A stretch of 14,402 nt of DNA from assembly GCA_028699365.1 (NCBI GenBank), contig JAQVUQ010000021.1, forward strand, positions 1-14,402, given 5' to 3'. This DNA comes from a bacterium (GTDB taxonomy: Bacteria > UBP13 > UBA5359). The notes beneath the pieces were generated by a model that saw only the letters and a program-made list of their open reading frames with translations, was not told the origin of the DNA and did no database searches. Below, one piece after another: positions 1-6,547 of this stretch. Both the position numbers and the translations under genes were made by a program. Within the stretch, counting starts at the first letter, position 1. Every line of letters starts with the position of its first letter.

Positions 1-340
1 TGATATCGGTGGGGTCCACCATGGCCACCACCAGTTTGCCGTTCTGACAGCCTACCGGGAAGATGTTGCATCTTCTGGCTGTGTCCATGGGGATATTCTG
101 GATGATGTCGGGATCTATGGGAATATCTGCTATGCGCAGAAAGGCTACGCCCATCTGCCGGCCTCTGGCTTCGATCATCTCGTCCTGGGTGATGAAGCCC
201 ATCTCCACCAGGATGTCTTCCACGGGTCTTTTGCTCTTCTCGGCCACGCGGCGGCACTCGTTCAAGCCGCTCTGGTTGATTTTGCCGGTCTTGAGCAGGA
301 TATCCGATATGCTCTCTCTGGTTTGCTGGGCTACGGCCAT
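1..340 (-). CDS. PilB/GspE-family assembly ATPase, N-terminal part (runs off left edge)
   Basis: The 113 visible residues are the amino-terminal regulatory region of a type IV pilus or type II secretion ATPase, a cytoplasmic hexamer that powers pilin or pseudopilin assembly. They show two helical modules of the GspE/MshEN type: ISDILLKTGKINQSGLNECR at residues 11-30, then VEDILVEMGFITQDEMIEAR at 42-61. After these comes the family signature in which the protein is told to recover 'FPVG..NGKLVVAMVDPTDI' (about 94-113). The Walker A/B ATPase core lies beyond the edge, so PilB, GspE and MshE cannot be told apart. The ATG at 340 follows GAGGTG, 5 nt upstream, and is the natural start. The gene lies 220 nt downstream of a LytTR response regulator on the same strand. 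In other bacteria MshEN modules bind c-di-GMP; I could not judge whether the binding residues are all present here. Confidence 0.9.
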   Translation of the reverse strand, partial: MAVAQQTRESISDILLKTGKINQSGLNECRRVAEKSKRPVEDILVEMGFITQDEMIEARGRQMGVAFLRIADIPIDPDIIQNIPMDTARRCNIFPVGCQNGKLVVAMVDPTDI

Positions 341-560
341 TTCCACACCTCTATCTCCAAAATAGCACACTGCGGAAGCAGTTGCTGGTTGCAGGTTATT
401 TGTCCGCCGTTAATGCGACCTTATTTAGCGCTTGCTCGTACGGTTCAATTTGTTTTTCTCCAACCCTTTTCCTTTTACCTGCATGCTCCGAAAACTCACC
501 TCGGTGAAATGCTATGTTTTTGCCGGAAATGGTGTACTGCGGCTGAAATTTATTATTCCG
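341..560. other. Intergenic spacer, 220 nt, no gene seen
   Basis: This spacer separates the response-regulator stop from the ATPase start. On the minus strand it holds a TTGAAC hexamer (443-448) and a TAAATA hexamer (422-427). They are only 15 nt apart, so a sigma70 promoter for the ATPase is possible but weak. A short palindrome, TCACCTCGGTGA (496-507), could be an operator. I see no hairpin followed by a T-run after the response regulator, so read-through into the ATPase gene is possible. Confidence 0.4.
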
Positions 561-1367
561 TCAAAGGATAAACCCGAATTTTTCGTATAATTTCCTTATG
601 CCTCCTGCCAGTTTCAGATAAGACCTGCTTATGGGAACCTCTGTTTTGCCGGGATCACTCATCCTGATCTTATAGGATTGCTTCCCGGCGGAGAATATCT
701 CCCTCACGCGCATGTAATTGACCAGATAGCTCTTATGCACCTGAACAAACGAACGATCCACCAGTTGCTCAACCATATCCTTCATGCCGCACATAACCCG
801 AAGGGACTCGCCGTTTTCCAGCTTCATGAAGAGTTTCTCATGCTCGGTGTAAAAAAACAGAATATCCCTGACATGAAACGGTTTAGTAATACCTTTGATT
901 TTTACAGGCAGATAATCATTTGGGGCATTGTATTTCTCTCTGATTTCCTTGAAACCGAGTTTATCGGCATTTTTGCGATAATATTTCACTTCCTTCTTTG
1001 TATCTATATTACTCCTCAAGCGATCAACCACACTGAATATCTCATCGGGCTGGTACGGTTTAACGATATAGCCCGAAGCACCTACTCTATGGCTGTGCAG
1101 GGCATACTCTTCATGCGCCGTTACAAAGACCACAAGCGGCGGATCACTCTCCAGCATCAACCGCTCGGCCGTATCCATGCCACCCAGGTACGGCATCTCA
1201 ATATCCAGGAAGACCATGTCCGGCTGCAGTTCCCGGACTTTTTCCAGAGCTTCGTATCCATCATAGCACTGGCCTGCCACATCGATATCACACCGTTCCT
1301 CCAGTATCAGCTTCAGCAGATTCACTGATTTCTTCTCATCATCTACAATCAAACATCTTATTTTCAT
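561..1367 (-). CDS. LytTR-family response regulator (REC + LytTR DNA-binding domain)
   Basis: The 268-residue protein is a two-component transcription regulator of the LytR/AlgR type. The receiver domain spans about residues 3-122. It has the acidic pocket D9-D10, phospho-acceptor D55 in VFLDIEMP, the conserved threonine T83 in FVTAHEEYAL, and lysine K103 in IVKPYQP. A linker of about 30 residues leads to a LytTR domain (about 150-255). This domain has the usual F-x-x-x-H-K-S-Y-L-V-N signature (FVQVHKSYLVNYMRV) and ends in ISRSYLKLAGGIRK. The ATG at 1367 is preceded by GGGTGGTG. No histidine kinase gene is visible in the window, so the partner is elsewhere or beyond the edge. LytTR regulators control fimbriae, pili or exopolysaccharide in several bacteria. 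The neighbouring pilus/secretion ATPase fits that role, but this is context only. Confidence 0.93.
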   Translation of the reverse strand: MKIRCLIVDDEKKSVNLLKLILEERCDIDVAGQCYDGYEALEKVRELQPDMVFLDIEMPYLGGMDTAERLMLESDPPLVVFVTAHEEYALHSHRVGASGYIVKPYQPDEIFSVVDRLRSNIDTKKEVKYYRKNADKLGFKEIREKYNAPNDYLPVKIKGITKPFHVRDILFFYTEHEKLFMKLENGESLRVMCGMKDMVEQLVDRSFVQVHKSYLVNYMRVREIFSAGKQSYKIRMSDPGKTEVPISRSYLKLAGGIRKLYEKFGFIL

Positions 1368-1406
1368 TTACACCACCCTGTATGTTTTATGCTTCCGTTC
1401 CATACC

Positions 1407-1479
1407 GGGTCGAGGCCCCGGCCGTGCGTAACCGCCGCAGCCATCATACGGCAATTACGCACGGCGGGAGCCTCAACCC
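1407..1479. repeat. Long imperfect palindrome (73-nt hairpin) between csgG-like gene and response regulator
   Basis: The arms pair as follows. GGGT (1407-1410) pairs with ACCC (1476-1479), GAGGC (1412-1416) with GCCTC (1470-1474), CCC (1417-1419) with GGG (1466-1468), and GCCGTGCGTAA (1421-1431) with TTACGCACGGC (1455-1465). An inner GCCG (1434-1437) pairs with CGGC (1449-1452) around an 11-nt loop. That gives 27 base pairs with one mismatch, two single-base bulges and one 2x2 internal loop. No T-run follows on either strand, so a classical intrinsic terminator is unlikely. A REP/MITE-like palindrome, an RNA-stability hairpin or an operon divider are the alternatives. It begins 9 nt after the CsgG-domain stop codon. 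Confidence 0.75.
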
Positions 1480-1488
1480 CTGAATCAT

Positions 1489-2475
1489 TTACTTCCGCAG
1501 CAGTTTGGGCAACATTCTTTCGGCTATTGTTGCTGCGGCCTGCTGCAGGGCTGCCTTACCGGCTATCTGCTCGGTCAGGTCCACCACCACCGCCGTCTGG
1601 CGGTCCACTGCTATAACGTTGCCGCTCAGGCGATCCACTGCCTTGACTTCCAGGCGGGCCTTGACACTGACCAGATTACCCCGGCGCATGGCAAATTCAC
1701 TGAAGCCCTCTCCCTGGATGAGGATATCGGCTTTGGCGGCATCACCGCTCTTTTTATCCTGAACCGTGAATCCCGTTCCCCGACAGAAGAGGGTGAGTTC
1801 GGTTTCAGCGGCGGGATCGATGGTGAATTCTCCCACATGGTGCTCCGTAACATGTATATGGACCTTGGGGCGGGCGGCTGTGCCCAGTTTCTCGCTCAGT
1901 GCGGCTATGCGATCCTCTGTCCTGACCTCTTTGGCCACCAGTTCGTCCGTGCCCCTGGCTATGAGGGCGGAGATCTTCTCCGCCAGCTTCTCGGTCAGCA
2001 TTCCAAGATCGTCGCCGGCATTGCCTTTTATCGATTCTCCCAGAACACGGCTGGTCTCGGTGCCGATAATCTTGGCCATCAGGTAAACGGATTTTCCCGT
2101 ATCCACCACCGAGCCGGTTATCAGTATCCTGGCCCCGGTTAGTTGGCCCACCTGGGTGGCCTGACTGGAATTCACCATGCCGGAGAGATTTATCTCATGC
2201 TCTTCCAGCACCTTCTGCATATCGGCTCTGTCCACCAGGACCAGATCGGGGTTGGTGGACAGAAAGGCAAAGAGTATGTCGCTGATCTGTGTGCCGCGAT
2301 CCTTGACTCCCGCGTTACGCTCCTGAAAGGGCAACACGGCCGTAGGATAGATATTCACCGTCTTGACGGCTGCTTTGCCGGCGGCAACGGCCGCCGGTAT
2401 CCCCTTCTCTGCCGCCATGCAGGGTGCAACTATGCTTATCAACAGAATTGCCAGGGCCAAACTTAAGTTTTTCAT
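1489..2475 (-). CDS. Exported CsgG-domain protein, two-domain, FlgO/FlgT-like
   Basis: The 328-residue protein starts with a signal peptide (MKNLSLALAILLISIVAPCMA). The first folded domain (about 45-175) is of CsgG type. It contains AVLPF near 46-50, then LVLVDRADMQKVLEEHEINL, then a QVGQLTGARILITGSV block, the pattern shared by curli-secretion CsgG, FlgO and relatives. A second domain (about 203-326) with ILIQGEGFSEF and VSVKARLEVKAVD resembles the C-terminal part of FlgT/LPP20-like proteins. The -3 to +1 sequence V-A-P-C is a poor lipobox because of proline before the cysteine, so cleavage by signal peptidase I is more likely than lipidation. The start at ATG 2475 is fixed by GGAGG about 10 nt upstream; the open frame extends further but has no supporting signal. 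It is the last gene of the sigma-factor operon, 20 nt after the preceding stop. Whether it forms a pore as CsgG does is not shown. Confidence 0.85.
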   Translation of the reverse strand: MKNLSLALAILLISIVAPCMAAEKGIPAAVAAGKAAVKTVNIYPTAVLPFQERNAGVKDRGTQISDILFAFLSTNPDLVLVDRADMQKVLEEHEINLSGMVNSSQATQVGQLTGARILITGSVVDTGKSVYLMAKIIGTETSRVLGESIKGNAGDDLGMLTEKLAEKISALIARGTDELVAKEVRTEDRIAALSEKLGTAARPKVHIHVTEHHVGEFTIDPAAETELTLFCRGTGFTVQDKKSGDAAKADILIQGEGFSEFAMRRGNLVSVKARLEVKAVDRLSGNVIAVDRQTAVVVDLTEQIAGKAALQQAAATIAERMLPKLLRK

Positions 2476-2495
2476 ATCCTCTACCTCCGTTTGAT

Positions 2496-3635
2496 TCAAT
2501 TGTCGGCTATCGCCGTTTTGCTTCCCATATGCTCTATTATACCGGCCAGGAGAAAGGGTGCATTGGGCCCGTCTCTCCATTTATCTATGATGCGAAAGCA
2601 GCAGATTACAAACCGCCCCCTGGGATACGTCATATCCAGCCAGGACCAGCCTGACGTCCCGGGAACTATCACTCCGGCACCTGCACCGCCGTCTCCTGCT
2701 ATCGTGAGACTGCGTTCCATGATGCTTCCGTCCGGCGGCCAGACATCCGCATCCAGCCGTTTATCCATCTCGGTGATTATATCGGCATGCCTGAAGCCCA
2801 TCACCCTGGGGTCCGCCCCGGTGCCGCCGCTGCCGGGCAGGCTGAACATCCCTTCCAAAGGGGCCAGGCAGAGCACCCGCAACCCGTTTTGAGCCGCCTC
2901 CTGAAGTCTCTTTGCCGGCATCCGCTTATCGCTCAGAACCGCGCCTTCTCCCACTATCAGCAAGCCCTCGTCAAGCCGGGACACGGCTTCGGCATCCTTG
3001 AGCTGTTCAAAGGGGATGCCTGCCTCCTGCAGAACCGCCGCCGTCCTTCCTTCAGGGTCCAGAAGACGTATATGCAGGCTCTGCAAAAAGTCCGTTCTGC
3101 CGTCAAACGGGTTTTCCGGGAAGGCTCTCAGGTGCTTGCGGATTACGGTTGCCGGCGTTCCGCTGTCCACGGCCAGGGCGGATACCTCTATAGTTCCCGC
3201 CATCACCACCCCGCTCTTGACCGGCGGCATCATAAACCTCACTTCAAAGCGCCTGTTCTTTCCACCGCCAGGGGACAACTCCATCTCACCCCGCCGGGCA
3301 ACCCTGTTATTGAACGACAGCTTCCAGCAGGTCAGAATCCGTCGGTCGGTCTCTCCCTCCACCCGGAAATGAAGCACAGCTTCACGCCCGCCGTAAAACG
3401 CTCCCCAGCCTTCCTCGGCAATGACGGCCAGATCCTCTCCGGCAGATGCACCGGAAGATAATGCACCAGTCAACAGCGTTACCAGAATCAGACACAGAAA
3501 TGCTGGACAAGAAAGCCAATAACTTACAAACGGCCCCCAACCCTCTGTGCCTCTGTGCTTGCCGCGCCGAAGCTCACAGAGCGAAGGCGGGTGCCTCTGT
3601 GCCTCTGTGCCTTCGTTATACAGGCATCTGTCCAA
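2496..3635 (-). CDS. Exported protein of unknown function with GATase1-like C-terminal region
   Basis: The frame encodes 379 residues from a TTG at 3635, which follows GGAGG by 9 nt; no other usual start codon occurs before the hydrophobic signal segment (about 34-64, ending in SSGASA). The first 33 residues are largely encoded by an octamer repeat element and look non-native. The mature part has a beta-rich region (about 68-175) with REAVLHFRVEGE and FMMPPVKSGVV, like an Ig-like sugar-hydrolase accessory fold. An alpha/beta region follows (about 185-370), with LLIVGEGAVL, GLRVLCLAPLEGMF and RGRFVICCFRIIDKW. The last motif resembles GATase1-like domains found at the ends of large glycosidases. 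No catalytic residues were recognised, so I assign no function. It overlaps the small cysteine-rich gene by 20 nt and precedes the csgG-like gene by 20 nt. Confidence 0.75.
   Translation of the reverse strand: MDRCLYNEGTEAQRHPPSLCELRRGKHRGTEGWGPFVSYWLSCPAFLCLILVTLLTGALSSGASAGEDLAVIAEEGWGAFYGGREAVLHFRVEGETDRRILTCWKLSFNNRVARRGEMELSPGGGKNRRFEVRFMMPPVKSGVVMAGTIEVSALAVDSGTPATVIRKHLRAFPENPFDGRTDFLQSLHIRLLDPEGRTAAVLQEAGIPFEQLKDAEAVSRLDEGLLIVGEGAVLSDKRMPAKRLQEAAQNGLRVLCLAPLEGMFSLPGSGGTGADPRVMGFRHADIITEMDKRLDADVWPPDGSIMERSLTIAGDGGAGAGVIVPGTSGWSWLDMTYPRGRFVICCFRIIDKWRDGPNAPFLLAGIIEHMGSKTAIADN
3542..3612. repeat. Composite octamer repeat element, GGCACAGA units flanking a palindromic core
   Basis: Two blocks of the 8-bp unit GCCTCTGT (plus strand, 3542-3558 and 3592-3612) flank a 33-bp centre. 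The centre contains a symmetrical sequence: CGCC (3565-3568), GAA, GCTC (3572-3575), ACA, GAGC (3579-3582), GAA, GGCG (3586-3589). A CACAGAG in the centre is also complementary to the flanking CTCTGTG. The element lies between the small cysteine-rich gene and the signal peptide of the next gene, and it is translated as part of that gene's N-terminus. A related array with GGCACAAA units lies at 5051-5076 in the opposite orientation. Confidence 0.8.
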
Positions 3636-3843
3636 GCTTCCTCGCCTCCTCTTCCGCCGGGCAGGGGGTAACGGTTATTTTCCGTCTGAGACACTCGCTA
3701 CGCAGAAGGTTGCACCAACTGCAGTCGGTCACGGCGTCCAGGCGGCACCTGTCCTGTGCCAGATTAACGATACGCGCCCTGGCGTTGTCCAGGATTATAT
3801 CCAGATTTTGCAAATCCCCTTTTAACATGATTCTGCAACTCAT
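3616..3843 (-). CDS. Small cysteine-rich protein, function unknown
   Basis: The 75-residue frame sits between the propeller gene (36 nt upstream) and the unknown exported protein (20-nt overlap). Codon choice matches its neighbours, with GC-rich third positions, which supports a real gene. It has no signal peptide or membrane segment. The core carries four cysteines in the order C-x7-C-x2-C-x6-C (about residues 33-51: CRLDAVTDCSWCNLLRSEC), followed by basic residues and a fifth cysteine in TVTPCPAEEE. Such spacing could bind zinc or an iron-sulfur cluster, but no family was recognised. The ATG at 3843 has only a weak upstream GAG, and an internal ATG at 3828 is the alternative start. The ribosome binding site of the following gene lies inside its last codons, which suggests translational coupling. 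Confidence 0.6.
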   Translation of the reverse strand: MSCRIMLKGDLQNLDIILDNARARIVNLAQDRCRLDAVTDCSWCNLLRSECLRRKITVTPCPAEEEARKLGQMPV

Positions 3844-3879
3844 TGCTGTGTCTCAACCCTTCCATCTTGTGCTGAATAT

Positions 3880-5106
3880 CTATTTCACCAGCAGAGCGCA
3901 TCCCTGCATGAGACTGCCTATCTCCATTGTTCTCAACCTTTCGCCGGTCTCGGCCTCTATAACCGTTATGGTCTTGGGTATTCTGCTGAGATCCTGGATA
4001 ACACCCGATATGCCTGCACTCTGCCGTGCTCCCTTATCCGCTGTTCCGTCACCGGGGGTGCCCACAAGATAGAGCTTCTCGCCATCGTGACTGAGCACCA
4101 TGGCGGAGAAGAAGCGGAAATCTCCAAGATGACGCGCTATGCGCTTTTTCTTGAGATCATAGATTATGAGCTCATAGGCATCGCTCTTGTTATCCAGGCT
4201 CTGCGTATTGCTCACTTTGTCCCTGGCATGTGCCTGTACCGGCCGTGTCCTTGCGCCATAAGCGTATAACCTGGTGCCGTCTCCGTTGATCGCAAGGGCA
4301 TGGACTGAGGTAAACTCTCCCAGAGGGTACTTACTGAATGCATTGGTGGCGGTGTCCACTTCCCACAGGCAAGCGCTCTCCGCAGGATCGGATTTTCTCT
4401 GTCCCGTCTGCTGAGACTCCGTTATCAGATACAACCGCCTGCCGTCCGGGGTTACGGATAAGGTTCGGGCCGTACCGGAATCCAGCGGTATGGTATCCTC
4501 AAGACGCTCCTCGGGCAGATTCACTACGGATATCGACTTACTGGCCCAATCCACCGTATACAGCTTTTGGCCGTTAGGCGTCATCACACTGTCCAGCGGG
4601 TTGAGCCCTATATTGACGGTGCGGGTCACGCGATGCCGTACGAGATCCACAAACAATACCCTGCCGCGTTCTGCATTACGCCTTCCGGGAGCAGCCGCCG
4701 TCACCACAAAGGCTCTGCGGCCGTCGGGATGGATATGCACATTGGCCAGCGGCGATATGTCCATATATATGTGTCCTTCAACCTGCCGGTTCTCCAGATC
4801 CACCACCATTAGTTGAGACGATTGGCGGTTTCCGGCGGATCTGGGGTCTACGGATATGAGTGCGGATGAGGATGTAACATAAGCTTTGTCTCCCTGCGGG
4901 GAAAAGGCTATCCGGTAACCCGGCCGGCCCAGCGGTATCCATTCGCTCACCGTATCCATCTGCGTATCCACTATGGATATGTCCTCCGACAGCGCGTTGA
5001 TCACATAGAGATCGGCGCTGCCGGCAGCCATGGCCGCATGGGTGATACAAGCACAAAGGCACAAAGGCACAAAGGCAATAAACAGGTTTGCTGCTCTTTT
5101 TGTCAT
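3880..5106 (-). CDS. Secreted YVTN-type beta-propeller protein
   Basis: The 408-residue protein has a signal peptide and then repeated propeller blades. Blade motifs recur at about 40-residue spacing: LYVINALSEDISIVDT, RIAFSPQGDKAYVTSS, VHIHPDGRRAFVVTA, SVMTPNGQKLYTVD, SVTPDGRRLYLI, AINGDGTRLYAYG and VLSHDGEKLYLVG. The count is compatible with a seven-bladed propeller of the YVTN/cytochrome-cd1-like class. These proteins act outside the cytoplasm, often in ligand or surface binding; no enzyme residues are evident. The signal peptide is unusual: residues 11-20 are encoded by an octamer repeat array (5051-5076). The array ends in L-C-A-C at residues 17-20, which could act as a marginal lipobox; otherwise cleavage near HAAMA is likely. 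The ATG at 5106 follows a GTGAG, and the anti-sigma stop is 20 nt upstream. Confidence 0.9.
   Translation of the reverse strand: MTKRAANLFIAFVPLCLCACITHAAMAAGSADLYVINALSEDISIVDTQMDTVSEWIPLGRPGYRIAFSPQGDKAYVTSSSALISVDPRSAGNRQSSQLMVVDLENRQVEGHIYMDISPLANVHIHPDGRRAFVVTAAAPGRRNAERGRVLFVDLVRHRVTRTVNIGLNPLDSVMTPNGQKLYTVDWASKSISVVNLPEERLEDTIPLDSGTARTLSVTPDGRRLYLITESQQTGQRKSDPAESACLWEVDTATNAFSKYPLGEFTSVHALAINGDGTRLYAYGARTRPVQAHARDKVSNTQSLDNKSDAYELIIYDLKKKRIARHLGDFRFFSAMVLSHDGEKLYLVGTPGDGTADKGARQSAGISGVIQDLSRIPKTITVIEAETGERLRTMEIGSLMQGCALLVK
5051..5076. repeat. Octamer tandem array (GCACAAAG x3.25) inside a signal-peptide coding region
   Basis: Three perfect copies of GCACAAAG plus two further bases are seen on the plus strand. 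On the coding (minus) strand the array reads GCCTTTGT repeated, giving the peptide AFVPLCLCA that forms the hydrophobic core of the propeller's signal peptide. Because the unit is 8 bp, each copy shifts the reading frame, and all three frames through the array are open. Confidence 0.85.
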
Positions 5107-5126
5107 TTATCTCACATCCCAAGAAA

Positions 5127-5867
5127 TTATTCCGTCTCTGTCCAGTATTCCACCAGGAGCCGGTCGGGGCTCTTGGTTGCCGCTTTTGCGATTACAGATA
5201 CGGGCTCAATCGGTGGAGCGACTTCCGTCAGAGCGGCTATTACCCTTGCCTCCGCATTGGCGGTATCATACGATAACGTCTCTTCTTTCACGGTCGCATT
5301 CATCCCGGCAGCCGTCCCGGCGATCTTCAACTCCGGTTCTTTCAGCCTATGCTTCCTGTTCATACGTCGGCGGACCGTTCTCTTTTCCACTGCGGGCCGG
5401 GAGACGACCGCTGCAGAACACGATTGCCCTGGCAATGTCCGCTTGCCGGCAGACTTCCCGTTATGGCCGGGCACGGAGGCACTTTGAACGGGAGGCTGAT
5501 AGATGTGCGGGCTGTTATCGCGAGATAACCGCTGGCCGCACCACAATCCCATGGCCAGCACTGTAACGGCGGCAGCGGCAGCCAGAGTGCGAAGGGCTCC
5601 CCGCTGCAGGATAGATACGGTACGTTCGCGTCGCTGCCTGGCCGTCAGGCCGCGCAACAGTTTCGATCTCATGGCCGCAGCTTCAGCCGGTGGAGTTTGC
5701 GGCACAGCCCATTCGGACAGCAAGCGCCGCATCCTCTCTGCCTCATACAATTCACGCCGGCATGAGGCACAGGCGTCCGTATGCGATATTACCTCTCCGG
5801 CAAGGCAGGCAGACAGCTCTTCATCAACAAAAACAGGAATAAGTTCTCTTATCTCCAAACAATCCAA
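5127..5867 (-). CDS. Membrane-anchored zinc anti-sigma factor (zf-HC2 type)
   Basis: The 246-residue protein holds an N-terminal anti-sigma zinc-finger domain that would bind the ECF sigma factor encoded just upstream. The ligands are visible as H29-x3-C33-x2-C36 (HTDACASC), with C3 in the usual position of the fourth ligand. One transmembrane helix follows (about 92-110, TLAAAAAVTVLAMGLW). The remaining ~135 residues are predicted outside the membrane. They are rich in proline and basic residues, with an acidic tail (VEYWTETE), and match no family I recognise. The start is TTG at 5867, supported by AGGAGGTGA 7-16 nt upstream; the sigma stop is 51 nt before it. Sensing probably involves the extracytoplasmic tail or the downstream exported proteins, but the signal is unknown. 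Confidence 0.9.
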   Translation of the reverse strand: MDCLEIRELIPVFVDEELSACLAGEVISHTDACASCRRELYEAERMRRLLSEWAVPQTPPAEAAAMRSKLLRGLTARQRRERTVSILQRGALRTLAAAAAVTVLAMGLWCGQRLSRDNSPHIYQPPVQSASVPGHNGKSAGKRTLPGQSCSAAVVSRPAVEKRTVRRRMNRKHRLKEPELKIAGTAAGMNATVKEETLSYDTANAEARVIAALTEVAPPIEPVSVIAKAATKSPDRLLVEYWTETE

Positions 5868-5918
5868 GCTGTCCTCACCTCCTTATCTACATATAATACG
5901 TTTGAGCATGGCCCAACG

Positions 5919-6479
5919 TTACAAGATACTCTCTTCGGTTTTCAGCAAAGGCTTAAGCAGTTTCTTCAGCGTCCCTCTGGCTCTGTGCGCCCGCACCCTT
6001 ACTACTTGCTCCGACATGTTGACGACGGAAGCTATCTCGCGGTAGCTCAGTCCCTGATACTCCCGCAGGATAATTATGGTCTTCAGGTCGTCCGGCAGAG
6101 CGTTGATCGCACTCTTGACAAGGATGGATATCTCCTGTTTGTTCATGTTGTCCTGCATGGAATCATCAATTAACAGAGTATCATCGGCCATCATTTGATC
6201 CTGAAGCAAATCGTAATGCCTGGCCCGCCTCTGGCGGTCTATAGTCAGGTTGCGGGCAACGGCATACAGCCAGGACGAAAATTTCGTGCCCGGTTTATAG
6301 GTATGACGCTTATCGTAAACGCGAAGAAAAACGTCCGGCAGTATATCTTCCGCCTGGGACACATTATTGGTCAGGCGATAGAGAAAGCCGAAAAGCGGCA
6401 CCCGGTAGCGTTCAAAAATCACACCGAGCGCTTCAACGTCTCCCGCAACAACCTTTTCCATTATTCTCTCATCAGACAC
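5919..6479 (-). CDS. ECF-type RNA polymerase sigma factor
   Basis: The 186-residue protein has the two-domain layout of extracytoplasmic-function sigma factors. Region 2 (about 8-82) binds core polymerase and the -10 element; it has ALGVIFERYRVPLFGFLYRL, AEDILPDVFLRVY and FSSWLYAVARNLTIDRQRR. Region 4 (about 122-173) has ALPDDLKTIIILREYQGLSY and the helix-turn-helix EIASVVNMSEQVVRVRAHRAR. The usual threonine-glutamine in region 2 is replaced by L-P (DILPDVF), a small deviation. A GTG at 6479 with AGGTG just upstream is the preferred start; the ATG at 6461 is the alternative. As first gene of the operon it probably directs transcription of the five genes that follow. A possible autoregulatory site lies in its leader. 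Confidence 0.93.
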   Translation of the reverse strand: MSDERIMEKVVAGDVEALGVIFERYRVPLFGFLYRLTNNVSQAEDILPDVFLRVYDKRHTYKPGTKFSSWLYAVARNLTIDRQRRARHYDLLQDQMMADDTLLIDDSMQDNMNKQEISILVKSAINALPDDLKTIIILREYQGLSYREIASVVNMSEQVVRVRAHRARGTLKKLLKPLLKTEESIL

Positions 6480-6520
6480 ATCAACACCTGCCTGAGAGTA
6501 ATACGAATGGATAAGGGGTT

Positions 6521-6540
6521 TCGTTACAGGTCATTACAGG
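6521..6540 (-). promoter_or_regulatory. Tandem 10-bp direct repeat in the sigma-factor leader
   Basis: On the minus strand two adjacent 10-mers read CCTGTAATGA and CCTGTAACGA, 9 of 10 bases identical, one DNA helical turn apart. The second copy contains TGTAAC, which with CGTA (6502-6505) 17 nt further on loosely resembles an ECF-type promoter (compare the SigW-like pattern TGAAAC-N16-CGTA). The site could therefore be an activator site or a self-regulated ECF promoter. Confidence 0.4.
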
Positions 6541-6547
6541 AGCAATC

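Noticed and set aside
422-448. Possible promoter TTGAAC/TAAATA for the ATPase gene
   Set aside because: The 15-nt spacing is too short and the -10 is weak, so I did not call it as a promoter.
678-1328. 216-codon plus-strand open frame opposite the response regulator
   Set aside because: It is the antisense shadow of a clear REC-LytTR gene and has no recognisable domain or ribosome binding site.
3542-3612. CRISPR array suggested by repeat-spacer-repeat appearance
   Set aside because: The units are 8 bp with only one spacer-like centre, and no cas genes are present; this is a microsatellite-type element.
4778-5122. 114-codon minus-strand frame starting MGCEINDKK
   Set aside because: It overlaps the propeller gene in another frame. 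It is open because the octamer array is open in all frames, and it continues as a shadow of the propeller.
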